64,000 nucleotides of DNA from Bacteroidaceae bacterium. GTDB taxonomy: Bacteria > Bacteroidota > Bacteroidia > Bacteroidales > Bacteroidaceae. Below are positions 35,177-42,729 of this stretch, piece by piece. The notes below the pieces were generated by a model that saw nothing but the letters and a program-made list of their open reading frames with translations, did no database searches and was not told the origin of the DNA. How positions within the stretch are numbered: the stretch's first letter is position 1; every line of letters starts with the position of its first letter. Where the stretch lies: contig JAFZWK010000006.1 of the NCBI GenBank assembly GCA_017617335.1, forward strand, positions 1 through 64,000. Reading direction: 5' to 3'. A program made the position numbers and the translations under genes.

Positions 35177-35184
35177 TATCTTTG
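35177..35184 (+). promoter_or_regulatory. -7 box of rpsO
   Basis: TATCTTTG, full consensus, 78 bp before the rpsO ATG. A TTTG at 35149-35152 lies 24 bp upstream, a little far for a -33 box. The roughly 70-nt leader would give room for the S15 autoregulation known in other bacteria; no specific structure was recognised. Confidence 0.5.
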
Positions 35185-35261
35185 CACCCGCATTTGCGAA
35201 GCAGTGCCGACGAGAGGTTGCTGCTCGACAAACAAGTTTCATTTAAAACCAATACAAGATT

Positions 35262-35531
35262 ATGTATTTGAATTCAGCTAAGAAAGTTGAGATTTTTGAG
35301 AAGTATGGCCAGGGTGCAACAGATACAGGTAGCGCAGAGAGCCAGATTGCATTGTTTTCATTCCGTATCAAGAATTTGACGGAGCACATGAAGCAGAACC
35401 GCAAGGACCACAGTACAGAGCGTTCTCTGACAGGTTTGGTAGGCAAGCGTCGTGCTCTCCTCAACTACTTAAAGAAACGCGATATTGAGCGTTATCGTGC
35501 TATTGTAAAGGCTTTGGGCCTGCGCAAGTAA
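35262..35531 (+). CDS. rpsO: 30S ribosomal protein S15
   Basis: An 89-residue S15, a primary 16S rRNA-binding protein of the 30S platform. The signature 'DTGSAESQIALFSFRIKNLTEHMKQNRKDHSTERSLTGLVGKRR' region is visible, as is the C-terminal 'YRAIVKALGLRK'. Full length; single-gene unit with a strong terminator at 35556. Confidence 0.97.
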   Translation: MYLNSAKKVEIFEKYGQGATDTGSAESQIALFSFRIKNLTEHMKQNRKDHSTERSLTGLVGKRRALLNYLKKRDIERYRAIVKALGLRK

Positions 35532-35555
35532 TCGCAGCTCCCATGAAACAGAAAC

Positions 35556-35590
35556 AAGGCTGCACTCCCACTTCGGGTTTGCAGCCTTTT
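35556..35590 (+). terminator. Intrinsic terminator after rpsO
   Basis: AAGGCTGCA (35556-35564) and TGCAGCCTT (35580-35588) form a perfect 9-bp stem with a 15-nt loop, followed by TTTTAGTTTT. Confidence 0.8.
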
Positions 35591-35633
35591 AGTTTTCCTC
35601 CTCATTTGTACAACCCTTTTTACCCGTAAAACT

Positions 35634-38177
35634 ATGAATAAGGTAAGACAATTTCTTCCTGATGTACTGGCCATCGTTTTCTTCGTTTCCATCAGTTGCT
35701 TGTATTTCATGGGTCCTATCCGTGACGGTCTCGTTTTGACAGGTCAGGATCATAGTGCAGCCGTTGGCTCTAATGTGGAAATGGAACAATATCGTGCCAC
35801 CCATCAAGGTGAGCGAACTCGCTGGACCAATACTCTTTTCAGTGGTATGCCCACCTATCAGATGAGTCCTTCGTACCCCAGTACTGACACACTTTCCCGC
35901 ATCGAAAGCATTTACCAACTGGGCCTGCCTGCTGTAGCAGCCTATATCTTCATGATGCTGTTGGGATTCTATATCATGTTGCGTGCCTTCGACTTCCGAG
36001 TGTGGATGGCTGCGTTGGGAGCTGTTATGTGGGCTTTCAGCAGTTATTATTTCATCATCATTGCTGCAGGACACATCTGGAAATTGCTTACACTCAGTTT
36101 CATTCCACCTACGATTGCAGGTATGGTGCTTTGTTATCGGGGGAAATATCTTTGGGGAATTGTTGTGACAGGTCTTTTCATGGCCTTGCAGATACTTAGC
36201 AACCATGTCCAGATGACATATTACTTTCTATTTGTGATAGGTTTGATGGTGTTGGCTTATCTCATCCAATCCATACGCGAAAAGAAAGTTGGACAATGGG
36301 TGCGTTCCACCCTTTGCTTTGCTGTGGGAGGTATATTGGGTGTTGCTATCAATCTGAGCAATCTCTACCACACTTACGAATATAGTAAGGAGACGATGCG
36401 CGGCAAGAGTGAACTGACTCATAAAACAAAAGATCCTACCGATCAGACCAGCAGTGGATTGGAGCGTTCGTATATCACTGCATGGAGTTATGGAATAGGA
36501 GAGACGTGGACTCTCCTTGTTCCCAATGTTAAGGGTGGTGCCAGCCAAGCATTGTCTGAGAATCCCACTGCCATGAAGCATGCCATCAATGACTATACGC
36601 CTATTTATCGTGCCTTCACACAGTATTTTGGAGAACAGCCAGGCACCAGCGGTCCCGTTTATGTGGGTGCTTTCGTACTGATGCTGTTCTTCTTGGGACT
36701 TTTCATTGTTAAGGGACCTATGAAGTGGTGTCTTGTGGCAGCTACCATCCTCAGTATTCTGCTCTCGTGGGGCAAGAATTTCATGGGATTCACAGATTTC
36801 TTCCTTGACTATGTTCCTATGTACGATAAGTTCCGTACAGTAGCAAGCATTTTGGTGATAGCAGAGTTTACCATTCCTTTGTTGGCTATGATGGCTCTGA
36901 AGAAGTTGGTTGACGATCCCGACTGTCTTCATGGCCGCGAGGGTCGTTTTCCCCGCGTCCACTTTCTGACCATCAGTTTCTTCCTAACAGGTGGCTTTGC
37001 TTTACTTTTCTGGTTGATGCCCGATGTCTTTTTTGGCAACTATATTTCCACCAGCGATGCGATGTACATGAATCAGTACGTTCAGGCTGACTACATTCCA
37101 AAGGATCTTGCTGGAAGTATCTTGACCAACATGAGCGAGATGCGTCGTGCCATGTTTACTTCCGATGCTCTGCGTTCATTTGTTATCGTGGCTATAGGAA
37201 CCATCATTTTGCTCATATACCGTTGGGGCAAACTCAAAACCACTCCCATGGTGGTTCTGCTGATTGCTCTTTGTCTTTTTGATATGTGGGGAATCAACAA
37301 GCGCTATCTTAATGATGACATGTTCTCTGCTCCCCGCACGGATGCACAGGCATTCCCCAAGACTCAAGCAGACGAGGTGATTTTACAGGATACCAACAAA
37401 TACTATCGTGTACTGAACCTAACTGTCAGCACTTTCAACGATAATACTACCTCTTTCTATCACAAGAGCATTGGTGGCTATCATGCTGCCAAGTTACGTC
37501 GTTATCAGGAACTCATTGAGGAGCATCTGCAAGGCGAAATCCGTGCAGCACAGAAAGCTGCCATTGATGTGCAAGGGAATCTGGAGATGTGCAATGGTGA
37601 CAGTCTCTTTCCTGTACTCAACATGCTGAATATGAAGTATATGATTATGGGAGGCAAGGAAGATACGAAAATTCCAGTAGAGAATCCTTGGGCTTATGGG
37701 AATGGATGGTTTATCAATAGCATTCAATACGTAGAAGATGCAGATGCTGAGATTGCTGGACTCCATAACATCAATCCCAGGCAGACAGCTGTGGTGGATC
37801 GTAAATTCCAACAGATGCTGGGTACTGATGTTCAGCCTGCTGATTCTGCATCAATCGTTACTCTTACTGGCTACGAAGCAAACCAATTGACCTATGATGT
37901 GCAATCTGAAAAGGGTGGCGTGGTAGTGTTCAGTGAGATCTATTATCCTGGTTGGACATGTACCATCGATGGCGAGAAGGCTGAGATAGCTCGTGCTGAC
38001 TATGTGCTTCGTGCTGTGAGAATGCCTGCAGGTAAACATACGGTAGTGATGACTTTTGATCCGCAAACGGTTCATACAACCGAGATGATAGCTTACTTTG
38101 CTCTCGTCTTGATGACTTTGATGTTTGTAGGCCTGCTGGTACGCTTAATCATGACAGCTCGTACCCAAAAGGAATGA
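35634..38177 (+). CDS. YfhO-family multi-spanning membrane protein
   Basis: An 847-residue membrane protein with about 12-13 hydrophobic helices, starting at 'VLAIVFFVSISCLYF'. A soluble C-terminal half contains 'NKYYRVLNLTVSTFNDNTTSFYHKSIGGYHAAK', and there is a final helix near the end ('MIAYFALVLMTLMFVGLLVRL'). This layout and 'SEIYYPGWTCTIDG' are typical of YfhO proteins, which resemble GT-C glycosyltransferases and in Firmicutes help glycosylate lipoteichoic acid. The acceptor here is unknown. The neighbouring glycosyltransferase cluster on the other strand fits a role in surface polysaccharide. Confidence 0.8.
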   Translation: MNKVRQFLPDVLAIVFFVSISCLYFMGPIRDGLVLTGQDHSAAVGSNVEMEQYRATHQGERTRWTNTLFSGMPTYQMSPSYPSTDTLSRIESIYQLGLPAVAAYIFMMLLGFYIMLRAFDFRVWMAALGAVMWAFSSYYFIIIAAGHIWKLLTLSFIPPTIAGMVLCYRGKYLWGIVVTGLFMALQILSNHVQMTYYFLFVIGLMVLAYLIQSIREKKVGQWVRSTLCFAVGGILGVAINLSNLYHTYEYSKETMRGKSELTHKTKDPTDQTSSGLERSYITAWSYGIGETWTLLVPNVKGGASQALSENPTAMKHAINDYTPIYRAFTQYFGEQPGTSGPVYVGAFVLMLFFLGLFIVKGPMKWCLVAATILSILLSWGKNFMGFTDFFLDYVPMYDKFRTVASILVIAEFTIPLLAMMALKKLVDDPDCLHGREGRFPRVHFLTISFFLTGGFALLFWLMPDVFFGNYISTSDAMYMNQYVQADYIPKDLAGSILTNMSEMRRAMFTSDALRSFVIVAIGTIILLIYRWGKLKTTPMVVLLIALCLFDMWGINKRYLNDDMFSAPRTDAQAFPKTQADEVILQDTNKYYRVLNLTVSTFNDNTTSFYHKSIGGYHAAKLRRYQELIEEHLQGEIRAAQKAAIDVQGNLEMCNGDSLFPVLNMLNMKYMIMGGKEDTKIPVENPWAYGNGWFINSIQYVEDADAEIAGLHNINPRQTAVVDRKFQQMLGTDVQPADSASIVTLTGYEANQLTYDVQSEKGGVVVFSEIYYPGWTCTIDGEKAEIARADYVLRAVRMPAGKHTVVMTFDPQTVHTTEMIAYFALVLMTLMFVGLLVRLIMTARTQKE

Positions 38178-38206
38178 TGATTCCTTAGGAGAAGAGTTAT
38201 GAATAG

Positions 38207-38238
38207 TAAAGCGGTGGGACATGATGCCTACCGCTTTA
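38207..38238. terminator. Hairpin terminator between YfhO and glycosyltransferase genes
   Basis: TAAAGCGGT (38207-38215) pairs with ACCGCTTTA (38230-38238). It overlaps the final codons of the minus-strand GT2 gene and is followed by TTATTATT on the plus strand. Probably shared by both convergent genes. Confidence 0.55.
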
Positions 38239-39022
38239 TTATTGCCCGCACGATGAACCAGAAATGTTCCAGAATAGTGGAAGGCCATCCGTAGTGATGA
38301 CCCATAATCCGAAGTCTTTCAAAAAGCGACTTTCGATGATTCTGGGTTGTAAGTCCTTCATTCAGGTAGTCAGTCAGAATCAAGTGGGTGTTGTGGATTC
38401 TCAAGCGACGCTTCTCTGCCATTTTCATCAGGCGGATACACCAGTCGAAGTCGGCTGAATAGTGGTACTTCAGGTTGTAGGGTATTTCACGAGCCAGTTC
38501 GGTGCTTACGTAGAAAGATTGATGGCATACTCGCATGCCGCTCAGGAAACTCTTTGAGGTCAGTCTTTCGGGAGTTGTCAGCCGACGATGTCGGATGAAG
38601 TTTCCCTCGTTGTCAACCAAATCCGTTTCACCATAAATGATGGCAGGATTGGCGTGATTCCATCGTGTCCATTCTATCTGCTCCATAATGGAGGATAAGG
38701 TGGTCTTCTCATGCAGTTTGTCGCCTGCATTAAGGAATACGATGTAGTTGCCCTGAGCAATAGAAATGGCTTTGTTCATCGCGTCATAAAGTCCTTCATC
38801 ATGATCGCAAATCAACCTGATGGAGTGAGGCTTTTCCAAAGTAGTGTTCCGTTCTACAAAGCGTTGTACGATGCTGAGAGTTTTGTCCTTAGAGCATCCA
38901 TCTACAATCAAATGCTCCACACGAGGATAATCCTGGTCTGCTACACTCTGCATGGTGCGCTCCAAGGTCTTTACAGCGTTGTAAGTTACTGTGGCTACGG
39001 TTATCAGGGGTTTACTCTTCAT
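38228..39022 (-). CDS. Family 2 glycosyltransferase (WcaE-like)
   Basis: A 264-residue GT-A transferase. It starts 'PLITVATVTYNAVKTLERTM' with the GT2 opening, then 'LIVDGCSKDKTLSIV', 'DHDEGLYDAMNKAI' and 'FLNAGDKL', the last holding the metal-binding Asp. The 'LYDAMNKAI...NAGD' combination is typical of colanic-acid WcaE-like transferases. The start was set at 39022 (MKSKPLI...), overlapping the next gene upstream by 11 bp. Last gene of a three-gene glycosyltransferase operon (41216 to 38228). Confidence 0.85.
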   Translation of the reverse strand: MKSKPLITVATVTYNAVKTLERTMQSVADQDYPRVEHLIVDGCSKDKTLSIVQRFVERNTTLEKPHSIRLICDHDEGLYDAMNKAISIAQGNYIVFLNAGDKLHEKTTLSSIMEQIEWTRWNHANPAIIYGETDLVDNEGNFIRHRRLTTPERLTSKSFLSGMRVCHQSFYVSTELAREIPYNLKYHYSADFDWCIRLMKMAEKRRLRIHNTHLILTDYLNEGLTTQNHRKSLFERLRIMGHHYGWPSTILEHFWFIVRAIIKR

Positions 39023-40244
39023 ATAGTCTAATATACTGTTGGGCCACATGTGTCTCGCTGAACATGTAGGCAGCTTTTTTGTGAGCTTCCTCGCGAAGAT
39101 TGTGATCCATCACATATTTGATTCCTCGTGCCAGATCTTCTGCGTCACAATAGTTTGCCACGTAGCCATTCTCCAGATGATCTATCATCTCTGGAATGCC
39201 TCCCACGCGGAATCCCACACATGGTGTTCCACACGACATGGCTTCTGCAATGGTGTTGGGTAGGTTGTCCTGTAAAGAAGGAGTCACGTAGGCATCCACA
39301 GCGGCATAGAGTCTTGCCATACGATGCTCATCGGTGATGTAATCCAATGGATAGAATCCACCTTCCACCTCACCGTTTTCTGTTGCGAACATGGCAGCCA
39401 CTTTTTTTGTGGCTTTCCCTACAACCACGATGCCAGGTTTGTCTTGCATCAGCTTGTAGGCTTCAATCAGATAGCGTACTCCTTTCCGTTCGTCCGTTAC
39501 TTTGAGAGAGCCAAACAGAATCAGGTGTTTTTCCTGAGGAAGATGAAAATCTCGACGAGCTTCTTCCTGATTCATCGGATGGAAAATGTTAGAAGGAATG
39601 GCATTTGGAATGGAAGTCACACGTTGTCCTTCTACTAAGGCGCTCTTGCGGGCAAGGTCAGCTATCCATTGGCTGCATCCTACCAAAGTGAAATGGCCGT
39701 GTTGATAGATATCTTTCTTCCGTTGGAAAACTTTCCAGGCCAAATCTTTTTCTTTTGGATGGCACAGTTGTGGGCAGTTGTGACAATAGGTCTGATAAAG
39801 GTCGCAAGGACTGCTGTAGTGGCAGATGCCCGTATAGGGCCATTGATCGTGTAGGGTCCAAACAATACGTTTTCCGCTTAAGAGGATCTTTTTCAGGTTA
39901 TCCAAAGAGAGGAATCCTTGACTTACCCAATGCAAATGGATGACATCAGACTCTTGGAATTCTGGCAGTTGAGTAATGTCGACACCTGTCGTAGCGATAT
40001 CCACCAACCAAAGCTTATCCATCTTCAATCGGTTGTACAGCCAGATGACAGCTCTCTCCCACACGAATTTCAAGAAGGGTATCAATCGGTTAGGCAGGGT
40101 GACAACCGTTACTCGATCCGTTCCTTTGTCGCGCACCAGCATCTTAGCTTTCACCCCGTTTTTGTTCAAGGCTTCCATCAGTCGGCTGGCAGCTATTGCG
40201 GCTCCACCTGTTGTCTCGCTTGTGTTCACCAGCAGAACTCTCAT
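39012..40244 (-). CDS. Family 4 glycosyltransferase
   Basis: A 410-residue GT-B glycosyltransferase. The N-terminal 'NTSETTGGAAIAASRLMEAL' is the usual nucleotide-fold opening. The 'TIAEAMSCGTPCVGFRVGGIPEMI' region near 340-365 holds the EX7E-type donor-binding motif of family 4. 'HLHWVSQGFLSLDNL' and 'WTLHDQWPYTGICHY' are frequent in capsule or exopolysaccharide enzymes. Donor and acceptor are unknown. It overlaps the downstream GT2 gene by 11 bp and lies 3 bp after the upstream gene. Confidence 0.87.
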   Translation of the reverse strand: MRVLLVNTSETTGGAAIAASRLMEALNKNGVKAKMLVRDKGTDRVTVVTLPNRLIPFLKFVWERAVIWLYNRLKMDKLWLVDIATTGVDITQLPEFQESDVIHLHWVSQGFLSLDNLKKILLSGKRIVWTLHDQWPYTGICHYSSPCDLYQTYCHNCPQLCHPKEKDLAWKVFQRKKDIYQHGHFTLVGCSQWIADLARKSALVEGQRVTSIPNAIPSNIFHPMNQEEARRDFHLPQEKHLILFGSLKVTDERKGVRYLIEAYKLMQDKPGIVVVGKATKKVAAMFATENGEVEGGFYPLDYITDEHRMARLYAAVDAYVTPSLQDNLPNTIAEAMSCGTPCVGFRVGGIPEMIDHLENGYVANYCDAEDLARGIKYVMDHNLREEAHKKAAYMFSETHVAQQYIRLYEE

Positions 40245-40247
40245 CTC

Positions 40248-41216
40248 TTATTTCTTTTTGCCCATAAGGGGTTGTAGGATACTTTTGTATAATGCTCTTA
40301 TCACCTTTCCTAGCAACGTGTAGCGGATACCCCAGTCACGGATAGCCTTGCGGAAAAGAGCCTCTGTCTTGGGATTGCTTTGTGGATTATCTATGCGTAC
40401 CAAATGCAGCGGTTCGTCCAGGGGTTCTCGATCGTATTCGTACCTTTGCAGTATGTCCATCGAGCGGAAATGAGTGCCGTTTCTCAAGCCGATATTACGC
40501 ACCATTGTGTGAGCTGGTGTCAGGCATAGTCCTCCAGCCTTGTAAATGGCTATTTCCCAGCAGATGTCCCATGGGATAGGATTCTTGTCCAATTCTTTCA
40601 GACAGGGGAACACACCACCATATTCCATTGCTTTCTGGTCCTCTTCTGTCATGCCTTCCAAGGCTTCTTCTCGATTCTGATAATGTTGGTAATGCTGGTT
40701 CCAGCGGTTTCGCCAAGTGCCCCATCCCCATCCGCTCATGTGAGGAGTAAAGTAGAAGTTCTGCTCTGGGTGTGAAACATCAATGGGCAAATCCAAGTTA
40801 GTGAAACCAGATACATGCATCACTTTCGGCACGTTCTGATAGAGATCAAAAGCCTCATTCATGTATTCCAGATAAAAGCGGCTCGTGCAGATGTCATCTT
40901 CCAGCACGATGATAGTCTCGTGTTCGCTTAGCACCTGTGCCACACCCTCCATGATGTTGCGCTCCAGATAGATATTCTCAGGTCTTTCTGTTAGAATGAA
41001 GCTTTTCAGGGCACCGCTGCCTTCCACCTCTTTCTTTTTCTGATGGAGCCAACTGCGCAGTTCATTCACCTGCTTCCATGAATCCTCATCTCGTCCTCCA
41101 TCAGAAAACACATAAAGTTCCGTCTCTCGTGCCTGTGTGTTGGCCAAGAGTCGATCCATTGTCTGACGAGTATTGTCTAGCCGATTGTAGACAAATAGTG
41201 CTACGGGACTTCTCAT
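40248..41216 (-). CDS. GT-A glycosyltransferase (GNT-I/GT13-like type)
   Basis: A 322-residue transferase opening with 'SPVALFVYNRLDNTRQTMDRLLAN', then 'VLEDDICTSRFYLEYMNEAF' with the metal-binding EDD, and 'MSGWGWGTWRNRW' in the acceptor region. This resembles bacterial proteins related to N-acetylglucosaminyltransferase I; the sugar is not predictable. The start was set at 41216 (MRSPVAL...) because the -7 box at 41223-41230 lies inside the longer frame from 41264. That puts the start codon almost at the predicted +1. It is the first gene of the three-gene glycosyltransferase unit. Confidence 0.75.
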   Translation of the reverse strand: MRSPVALFVYNRLDNTRQTMDRLLANTQARETELYVFSDGGRDEDSWKQVNELRSWLHQKKKEVEGSGALKSFILTERPENIYLERNIMEGVAQVLSEHETIIVLEDDICTSRFYLEYMNEAFDLYQNVPKVMHVSGFTNLDLPIDVSHPEQNFYFTPHMSGWGWGTWRNRWNQHYQHYQNREEALEGMTEEDQKAMEYGGVFPCLKELDKNPIPWDICWEIAIYKAGGLCLTPAHTMVRNIGLRNGTHFRSMDILQRYEYDREPLDEPLHLVRIDNPQSNPKTEALFRKAIRDWGIRYTLLGKVIRALYKSILQPLMGKKK

Positions 41217-41222
41217 GTGGTA

Positions 41223-41252
41223 CAAAAGTACAAAAAACTTCTTCTCATTCAA
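41223..41252 (-). promoter_or_regulatory. Promoter of the glycosyltransferase operon
   Basis: On the minus strand TTG (41252-41250), 19 bp, TACTTTTG (41230-41223). The predicted +1 (about 41216) coincides with the start codon, suggesting a leaderless message. Confidence 0.55.
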
Positions 41253-41274
41253 CCTCAAACTCACAACTTTTTCC

Positions 41275-41282
41275 TATTTTTG
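41275..41282 (+). promoter_or_regulatory. -7 box of the esterase gene
   Basis: TATTTTTG fits TAnnTTTG, about 100 bp before the esterase ATG at 41382. The leader contains a 32-codon open frame (41287-41385). Confidence 0.45.
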
Positions 41283-41381
41283 CAATATGAAAGACCAAAA
41301 TCTTTCTTTCTCGCATCAGCATCTGCGGATTCTGCAGCACTTATTTTTATTTGAACAGCATCAACAAACAGACATCATAAA

Positions 41382-42206
41382 ATGAAAAGACTTTTATCCA
41401 TCCTTGTCACAGGTTTAGTGACACTAAGTATGCAAGCACAATTCCTTTCCACTCCTATTGAGATTTGGCCTAAGAAGGTACCTGACAGTCTGAAACCTAA
41501 GGCTAAGCACGTTTGGGACACGAAGGCTCCTGACCACATCATCGAGGTCACCAGTCCTGCCATCGAAGTCTTCCAACCAGAATCCAAGAAATCCAATCAT
41601 CAGGCAGTCGTGGTGTGTCCTGGAGGTGCATACGGCATTCTTGCCTACATTCATGAGGGACAGGAGATTGCTCAGTGGCTCACATCTCAAGGCTACACAG
41701 CCTACGTCCTCTCTTATCGAGTTCCTGGCCAACGCTTGGGAGCCCTTCAGGACGCTTTCCGCGCCATCCGTACCGTTCGCAGTTATGGCTTCCAGAAAGT
41801 AGGTGTCATCGGCTTCTCTGCGGGCGCTAGCCTCTCCTGTCGAGCCGCTACCCGCTGGCGCGAGACTTGCTATGATCCCATCGACAAGATAGACCAGCAG
41901 AACCAACGTCCGGATTTTGCTATGCTCATCTATCCTGCCTATCTTGATGAAGGAGAGAACCACACACTCAGTCCTGAACTGACGGTTACCAAAGACACTT
42001 CTCCTCTCTTTGTCTTTGGGACACAGGATGACAAGGATTATGGCAGCATCAGCAGTGTTACCATCCTGCAGGCCATGCAGGCAAAGGGTGCTCCCATTGA
42101 GCTCCACTATCTGGTCAAGGGAGGTCACGGCTATGGTATGCGAGGCGATGGAGCAGGCAAGATTTGGCCTCTCTTGGCTGAGCAATGGCTTAAAACTCAG
42201 CTGTAG
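41382..42206 (+). CDS. Secreted alpha/beta-hydrolase, carbohydrate esterase-like
   Basis: A 274-residue protein with a signal peptide (LLSILVTGLVTLSMQAQ, cut near residue 18). Alpha/beta-hydrolase features: oxyanion-hole 'VCPGGAYG', the nucleophile elbow GFSAG (Ser about 149), the acid region around 'FGTQDDKDY', and the catalytic His in GGHGYG near the C-terminus. The text 'EIWPKKVPDSL' after the signal is typical of BD-FAE/acetyl-xylan esterase-like proteins found in polysaccharide-degrading Bacteroidetes. Likely reaction: removal of acetyl or similar groups from glycans; the substrate is inferred. The gene stands alone. Confidence 0.8.
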   Translation: MKRLLSILVTGLVTLSMQAQFLSTPIEIWPKKVPDSLKPKAKHVWDTKAPDHIIEVTSPAIEVFQPESKKSNHQAVVVCPGGAYGILAYIHEGQEIAQWLTSQGYTAYVLSYRVPGQRLGALQDAFRAIRTVRSYGFQKVGVIGFSAGASLSCRAATRWRETCYDPIDKIDQQNQRPDFAMLIYPAYLDEGENHTLSPELTVTKDTSPLFVFGTQDDKDYGSISSVTILQAMQAKGAPIELHYLVKGGHGYGMRGDGAGKIWPLLAEQWLKTQL

Positions 42207-42338
42207 TTTTTCCAGGAACCGGCAGAAACGATCTGGATCAGTCTTTCTCTATCTTGAAGGACGTCGTAGCCGAGTTGGGGAAGCTCTGCCATGATGATGC
42301 CTTTAGACTTTTGTGGCGATGTGTCAGAACTCGAATCA

Positions 42339-42414
42339 CAACACGTTGAAACCTGAATCACAACGTGTTGAAATCCGAATCACAACACGTTGAAACCTGA
42401 ATCACAACGTGTCG
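42339..42414. repeat. Array C: four CAAC[AC/GT]GTTG units phased at 22 bp
   Basis: Units start at 42339, 42361, 42383 and 42405, exactly 22 bp apart, strictly alternating AC, GT, AC, GT. Three are perfect and the last is CAACGTGTCG. The spacers are nearly identical (AAACCTGAATCA twice, AAATCCGAATCA once), so here the full 22-bp unit is conserved, with only the core flipping. Confidence 0.96.
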
Positions 42415-42692
42415 TAATTTACGGCAAAACGTATCTCAATCAGGTGTGAAAATTGTCCTTGTTACCCTCATTTTCTGCAATCTGATGTGCCATTTGGTCA
42501 CAAGGTACCTTTCAAATGAGGTTAGGATGCTGAAATTCTGAACCGCTCACATGCGCTCAAAGTATGGGAAAAAGCATCGGAATGTAGGAGACAGGTTGCA
42601 TATTTATTCCAAATATCTGGTAACTATTCCTAAAAGGTGTCAAAGTTTGGGCAATTGTCGAGCATGATGTATTTAGTATCGATGAAATATCC

Positions 42693-42700
42693 TACCTTTG
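42693..42700 (+). promoter_or_regulatory. -7 box of the thioredoxin lipoprotein gene
   Basis: TACCTTTG, full consensus, 30 bp before the ATG at 42730. Its position supports the downstream start. Confidence 0.5.
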
Positions 42701-42729
42701 TTGAGCGAAACCTTAAAGCAACAAACAAA

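Larger units (their letters stand above)
42207..42729. other. Intergenic region with array C and promoter
   Basis: A 523-bp stretch without an evident gene. It contains the four-unit 22-bp array at 42339-42414 and a -7 box at 42693-42700. A loose inverted pair (CCTCATTT near 42463 and AAATGAGG near 42512) may form a long-loop hairpin. The rest shows no recognisable element. Confidence 0.7.

Noticed and set aside
42637..42729. N-terminal extension of the thioredoxin lipoprotein
   Set aside because: It overlaps the -7 box and precedes a clear lipoprotein signal beginning at 42730.
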